From Caldifarciminota bacterium (GTDB lineage: Bacteria > Hydrothermota > Tepidihabitantia > SM23-42), in NCBI GenBank assembly GCA_020353055.1, contig CP070686.1:263529-327528 (forward strand): a stretch of DNA of 64,000 nucleotides, in the 5' to 3' direction. This document shows, piece after piece, positions 60,164 to 64,000 of the stretch (the first letter of the stretch is position 1; every line of letters begins with the position of its first letter). A program made the position numbers and the translations under genes. Below the pieces are notes generated by a model. It saw only the letters and a list, made by a program, of their open reading frames with translations, ran no database searches and was not told where the DNA came from.

Positions 60164-62542
60164 TCATATCTCTTTCTCCAAAATCTCAGAAAGCTCGATT
60201 GTGAGTGTTAAACAGTGTCTTATTTTATCTGCCAAATCTTGTGGTGGACTCAACAATAACGCCTTCTTCCAACTCTCGCAAGCATCAGTGAAGGCACCTT
60301 GTTGTACGCTCAGCAAACCGCGATGATAATAAGGCAAAGGCTTCGAGGCATCGACTTCAATCGCTTTGTCAAAGTGTTCCTTTGCCCTACCATACTGATG
60401 TTTCTCCGCCCAGTATATTCCAGCAAGAATGTTATATTCATAATCTTCCGGACGCTCACTGGCCAAGAAGTCAACAAATGGCTCTGCACTAGCATAGTCT
60501 TTTTTATTTATATAGATCCTGAGTAGTTTCAGATTTACCCCAACATTTTCTCGATCCCTTTCATACACCCTGATGTATGATTCGAGAGCATCGTCCTCCT
60601 CACCCAATGAATATGCAAGTTCGGCAACTTCATTGAACCATTGTGGATTTTCTGGTTCAAGATCCGCGAGTTCCTGATACTTCGCCCTTGCTTCTTCGAT
60701 CCTGCCCTCTTTCTTGAGCATGATTGCAAGAGCGGCAATTATATCGACAACGTCAGGTTGTGCCTGATGCTTGTTCTGGAGTAATTCTATTGCTTCGGTA
60801 ACTTCACCCTGATTGAAGAGAATATCAGCCTTCAGTAAGGCTGCTTTATAGTATTGAGGGTCAATCTCAAGAGCTTCACCAACTCGTTTGAGGGCATCTG
60901 CTGGATTATTCCTACCCAGATATCTTTCTGCTTCAGCCAGAAGTTCGTCAGGTGTAGTCGCCTGCGGTGCCAGTACTTGTTCGACCACTTCATCAGTTAC
61001 AGGATGTGATCTCGGTATGTAATACGGCCCGAATTCAGAAATGGCCGGGTCTAACGATAGGTGATACTTCTCATTATCATAATTCGGTTCGATCTCCATA
61101 CCTTTCCTAATATGCACAAGACCTTCTTCGTATTTACCCAGTCGCGTTGCGATGAAACCCATATTGTAATATGCACCGGCATGGTGGGGTACCACTTCCA
61201 GCACTCGCTCGAAGGCATCCAGAGCCTTTTTGTCCTCGCCCCTCTCCATGTACACGAGACCGTGTAGGAAATCGACATCTATACTTTTATAATCCAACAA
61301 AGCGAGCGTCTTATCGTAATCGTCATTTTTCAAATAATGCATGGCCAAATTGAATTTAGCATCGACATTACCCGCTGCCATTGATTTCTCATAATTACCC
61401 AGAGCTTTATCAATATCGCCGAGCATGTATTGTGCGACCGCGATATTGTTCAGCGCCAGGGAATCATTACCATCCTGAACCAGCACCTTCTCAAACCACT
61501 CCAGAGCGCCGCCAATTTGCCCTTGCATGATGTTTACCACACCAAGAGCATTTGCGCACTTGACAGCGTCAAAATCGCGTCTCAAGGCCTGCTGCAAATT
61601 GTGTGTCGCCTCCTCAAATTTACCCAGATAAATATCTGCTTCCGCAATAGCAAAGTGCACCTCGGGTGCGCCCTTCTTTAGCTTCAAGCATTCGTTGAAC
61701 TCACGTTCGGCTTCATCGAATAATCCTTTGTTACGGTACGACATTCCCATATTATAATGGATCTTGTACGAATCTCCCGAGACCTTGGGAATACCAAGTT
61801 GTTCTTTCAGAAATTCCCATTGATCACGCTGAGACTCAATATCGATAGGCAAACCACCCTCTTCTCTGGCCAACGCAGGGTTCAAAGATATCGCCTTCTT
61901 GACGGCCTCAATGCTATCCTGCGTACGACCTTTCTCACCCAATGCCAAACCCAACAGAAAATACGTCTCGGCCGAATTATCGTCGAATTTCAATGCCTCC
62001 TCGAGATTCTTTATCGACATGTCAATAACACCTTTACGCAGGTAAATCTCACCCATCATTCGATAACCTTCATGCGCCTCCCTGATCTTCAGCGCATATT
62101 TCATTTCTTCGAGTGCATCGTCATATTTGCCAAGGAATTTAAGCGTATTGCTGAACCCAAAATGGGCACGATAAGAATCTGGATTGGCATCTAGGACCTT
62201 CTTATAGTAAACGATAGCATGCGAGTACTTCTGCAACTTGACATACGTGTCTGCAAGTTCAAGAATCTTATTCTCGTCGTGAGGATCTTTCTCTATACTC
62301 AGACTCAGCTGTTCGACCCTTTCCTCAAGTTTGCCTGTTTTTCTCAGTATTATCTCAAGGTTGTTGCGCGCCAAAACGAAGTTAGGATTGAGTTCGAGCG
62401 CTTTTTCGAGCTCTTCGATAGCCTCCGGATACAATCCTTTATTATAATAGACGATCGCAAGATTGTTGTGAGCACCAGGATCATCCGGTGGAATCCTCTC
62501 CGCAAAGCTGCTCAAAACCTTCTGCTCGTCTGGTGATATCAT
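60164..62542 (-). CDS. Large TPR-repeat protein
   Basis: 792 residues of almost continuous tetratricopeptide repeats, about 20 units (for example YYNKGLYPEAIEELEKALELNPN, YFLLGLALGEKGRTQDSIEAVKKAISLNP, YNMGFIATRLGKYEEGLVHIRKGMEIEPN). A short break near residues 505-535 divides two arrays. No signal peptide or membrane helix, so it is cytoplasmic. First gene of the TPR/roadblock unit, with its own promoter at 62639-62666 and a hairpin in the leader. A large scaffold is the only safe statement about its role. Confidence 0.88.
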   Translation of the reverse strand: MISPDEQKVLSSFAERIPPDDPGAHNNLAIVYYNKGLYPEAIEELEKALELNPNFVLARNNLEIILRKTGKLEERVEQLSLSIEKDPHDENKILELADTYVKLQKYSHAIVYYKKVLDANPDSYRAHFGFSNTLKFLGKYDDALEEMKYALKIREAHEGYRMMGEIYLRKGVIDMSIKNLEEALKFDDNSAETYFLLGLALGEKGRTQDSIEAVKKAISLNPALAREEGGLPIDIESQRDQWEFLKEQLGIPKVSGDSYKIHYNMGMSYRNKGLFDEAEREFNECLKLKKGAPEVHFAIAEADIYLGKFEEATHNLQQALRRDFDAVKCANALGVVNIMQGQIGGALEWFEKVLVQDGNDSLALNNIAVAQYMLGDIDKALGNYEKSMAAGNVDAKFNLAMHYLKNDDYDKTLALLDYKSIDVDFLHGLVYMERGEDKKALDAFERVLEVVPHHAGAYYNMGFIATRLGKYEEGLVHIRKGMEIEPNYDNEKYHLSLDPAISEFGPYYIPRSHPVTDEVVEQVLAPQATTPDELLAEAERYLGRNNPADALKRVGEALEIDPQYYKAALLKADILFNQGEVTEAIELLQNKHQAQPDVVDIIAALAIMLKKEGRIEEARAKYQELADLEPENPQWFNEVAELAYSLGEEDDALESYIRVYERDRENVGVNLKLLRIYINKKDYASAEPFVDFLASERPEDYEYNILAGIYWAEKHQYGRAKEHFDKAIEVDASKPLPYYHRGLLSVQQGAFTDACESWKKALLLSPPQDLADKIRHCLTLTIELSEILEKEI

Positions 62543-62570
62543 AGGTTCATTTCCGGCAACATGAAGAACC

Positions 62571-62587
62571 CCGATATATAATATCGG
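62571..62587 (-). promoter_or_regulatory. Hairpin in the leader of the large TPR gene
   Basis: CCGATAT-ATA-ATATCGG, a perfect seven-base stem with a three-base loop, about 30-45 bases before the ATG. There is no T-run after it, so it is not a terminator. Confidence 0.45.
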
Positions 62588-62638
62588 CTATTAGATAAAA
62601 CGCATTCGTAAAAAAAACTACCCCGTGTCATATACAAT

Positions 62639-62666
62639 ATTTTACTAAAATCCGCCAAAATGTCAA
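62639..62666 (-). promoter_or_regulatory. Promoter of the TPR/roadblock unit
   Basis: Minus-strand TTGACA (62661-62666), 16-base spacer, TAAAAT (62639-62644); leader of about 90 bases. Confidence 0.7.
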
Positions 62667-62712
62667 GAAAATCTTGGTAACTCCACACTTCTTGGCTCGT
62701 GATAAACAAAAA

Positions 62713-62785
62713 TGCCAGGGCGCAGAATCGAACTGCGGACACCCGGATTTTCAGTCCGGTGCTCTACCAACTGAGCTACCCTGGC
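62713..62785 (-). tRNA. tRNA-Phe (GAA)
   Basis: 73 bases that fold into a full cloverleaf: acceptor GCCAGGG/CCCTGGC, D arm GCTCAGTTGGTAGAGC, anticodon stem CCGGA/TCCGG with loop CTGAAAA (anticodon GAA), T arm CGCAG-TTCGATT-CTGCG and discriminator A. CCA is not encoded, so it must be added after transcription. Confidence 0.97.
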
Positions 62786-62795
62786 TCAATGCATC

Positions 62796-62823
62796 ATTCT
62801 ATCCAAAAAATATTGGATGTCAA
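62796..62823 (-). promoter_or_regulatory. Promoter of tRNA-Phe
   Basis: Minus-strand TTGACA (62818-62823), 16-base spacer, TAGAAT (62796-62801). The mature tRNA begins 10 bases after the -10 box, so the 5' leader is only a few bases. Confidence 0.8.
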
Positions 62824-62862
62824 GTGACTGAGGTTTTAACAACCAACCTTGTGTCCATGCAT

Positions 62863-64000
62863 CTATCTAACACCACTCCCACCTCTTACGTACCTTGTAA
62901 CAACCTTCATTACCTCAATAACCATGAATAGCGCAAGTAATACCAGTACAGCGGCGATACAAGTTAACATATACTGACGGCCTTTCATGAATTGAGAGAT
63001 CTGAAGGAACAAAGCCCCAAGAGTCGTCAAGAGCATGAATAGCGCTGGATATAACGAATATTTGATGTGTTGGCTCTTACTCAATAGCCAGGTAGTCAAA
63101 ACAAAGAGAGTGAGCGCTGCAACGAGTTGATTTGCCGCACCGAAAACAGGCCATATCGACTGCCAGGAACCGAGCGATAACCATAAGGCAAAGCCAATGA
63201 TGACCGCCGTATTGAAGTAGCGGTTCTTGAAGAAACCTATTCCCAATGTATCACCGAACAATTCCTCGCCAAGATAGCGGGCAATCCTGGTCGCCGAATC
63301 TAGAGTCGTCATGATGAAAGTCTTGAGCATGGTAATCCCCAAAAGCATCCCAAAGGTGTGAAATATCGGTTTCACTATCTCACCGTATCCAGTGCCGAAG
63401 GTCTTAATCCAATTGCCTCCTTTCATCAATTCAGGATACACCAGCCCTTCAGGGCCGCCTTTCCAGTATAATCCGGCGGTTACAGCCAGCACTGCCAGGA
63501 TCGCCAACAGACCCTCGGCCAGCATCGCACCATATCCGATTCTACGAGCATCACGTTCGCTACCCAGCTGCTTTGCCGTTGTGCCACTAGCCACCAAGGA
63601 ATGAAACCCGGAAATCGCTCCGCACGCAATGATCACAAACATCATTGGCCACAAAGAACCTGAAGCACTATCCCAGCTGATAAAGAAGGGCGCATGGATC
63701 TGGGGACGCGTTATGAATAGACCAACGTAGCCAAACAACAGCCCAAAAAACAATACAAAACTCGCCAGGTAATCTCTCGGTTGTAGAAGAATGTTTACCG
63801 GTAAGACAGATGCAAGAAATGCATAACCGAATAGACATAGCAACCAGAACGTGAACGTCGCCTGAATAGGAAGAAGATAACCCAGGAAAATCAGGCAAAA
63901 CAGCATGACTATTCCCAGCAGGCTCGATAGCAGTAGATTTACATTCCATTTATAGGTCATCAAACCGACAAAAAGAGCAACAAGGAGTAACCCAAAGGTT
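62863..64000 (-). CDS. cstA: CstA-family carbon starvation / peptide or pyruvate transporter, N-terminus cut by window edge
   Basis: The C-terminal part of a polytopic membrane protein. The frame stays open to the right edge (379 codons visible), so no start is seen in the window. The CstA signature is clear: DSASGSLWPMMFVIIACGAISGFHSLVASGTTAKQL, here spanning a membrane helix, followed by RRIGYGAMLAEGLLA. Later ATRIARYLGEELFG and the SIWPVFGAANQLVAALTLF helix fit too. CstA imports peptides or pyruvate under carbon limitation. Uptake of peptides would suit the peptidases at 9599-20994. Confidence 0.9.
   Translation of the reverse strand, partial: TFGLLLVALFVGLMTYKWNVNLLLSSLLGIVMLFCLIFLGYLLPIQATFTFWLLCLFGYAFLASVLPVNILLQPRDYLASFVLFFGLLFGYVGLFITRPQIHAPFFISWDSASGSLWPMMFVIIACGAISGFHSLVASGTTAKQLGSERDARRIGYGAMLAEGLLAILAVLAVTAGLYWKGGPEGLVYPELMKGGNWIKTFGTGYGEIVKPIFHTFGMLLGITMLKTFIMTTLDSATRIARYLGEELFGDTLGIGFFKNRYFNTAVIIGFALWLSLGSWQSIWPVFGAANQLVAALTLFVLTTWLLSKSQHIKYSLYPALFMLLTTLGALFLQISQFMKGRQYMLTCIAAVLVLLALFMVIEVMKVVTRYVRGGSGVR

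Overview
The window is a gene-dense bacterial chromosome segment with no rRNA, insertion sequence, prophage or CRISPR array. The genes point to an anaerobe with a double membrane. There is an LptE-like outer-membrane lipoprotein, a secreted protein ending in a type IX-style sorting domain, a DUF4837 protein, [FeFe]-hydrogenase-type Fe-S proteins, GTP-dependent PEP carboxykinase and many TPR proteins. This mix fits the FCB side of the tree, for example candidate division WOR-3 (Stahlbacteria). That placement is inferred from gene content and was not computed.

Layout. 1-21000, mostly minus strand: a truncated secreted protein, a MalT/BTAD-type regulator, priA (plus strand), a GT2-phosphoglycosyltransferase fusion, a methyltransferase and an S9 peptidase. 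These are followed by a long envelope operon (TPR protein, LptE-like, secreted TPR protein, GT4, two GDP-sugar short-chain dehydrogenases, M23 peptidase, two M42 aminopeptidases). 21000-26500, plus strand: Gly-rich surface protein, small Cys protein, pckG, AhpD-like, LUD-domain and nitrilase genes. 26600-42330: an NtrB/NtrC-like pair, a glutamate dehydrogenase behind a sigma-54 promoter, then an 11-gene redox operon. The operon starts with a NuoE-like gene and continues with a signalling cassette (DRTGG, RsbW-like ATPase, H-cluster protein, DRTGG, PHP, GHKL ATPase). It ends with a [2Fe-2S] protein, a NuoF-GltD fusion, a NuoG-like Fe-S protein and a GltB-like FMN protein. 42330-48230: HU and a 56-aa basic protein (minus), then mreBCD-mrdA-rodA (plus). 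48300-57930: two pilT paralogues, recG, DUF4837, TPR, accB, a third pilT, accC. 57990-64000, minus: exported Pcm, two roadblock/LC7 proteins, a large TPR protein, tRNA-Phe, and cstA cut by the right edge.

How it fits together. The central block joins nitrogen and redox metabolism. A sigma-54 activator and kinase sit directly before a sigma-54-promoted glutamate dehydrogenase. The next operon couples NADH-dehydrogenase-type flavin and Fe-S subunits to glutamate-synthase-type modules, and holds a protein that looks like a sensory [FeFe]-hydrogenase. A 12-bp element (11 of 12 identical) lies upstream of both the dehydrogenase and the operon.

Promoters are readable by eye: TTGACA, a 16-17 bp spacer and TATAAT-like -10 boxes recur. 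At several genes the -10 box ends only 5-10 bases before the start codon, which predicts leaderless or nearly leaderless mRNAs and resets some start sites.
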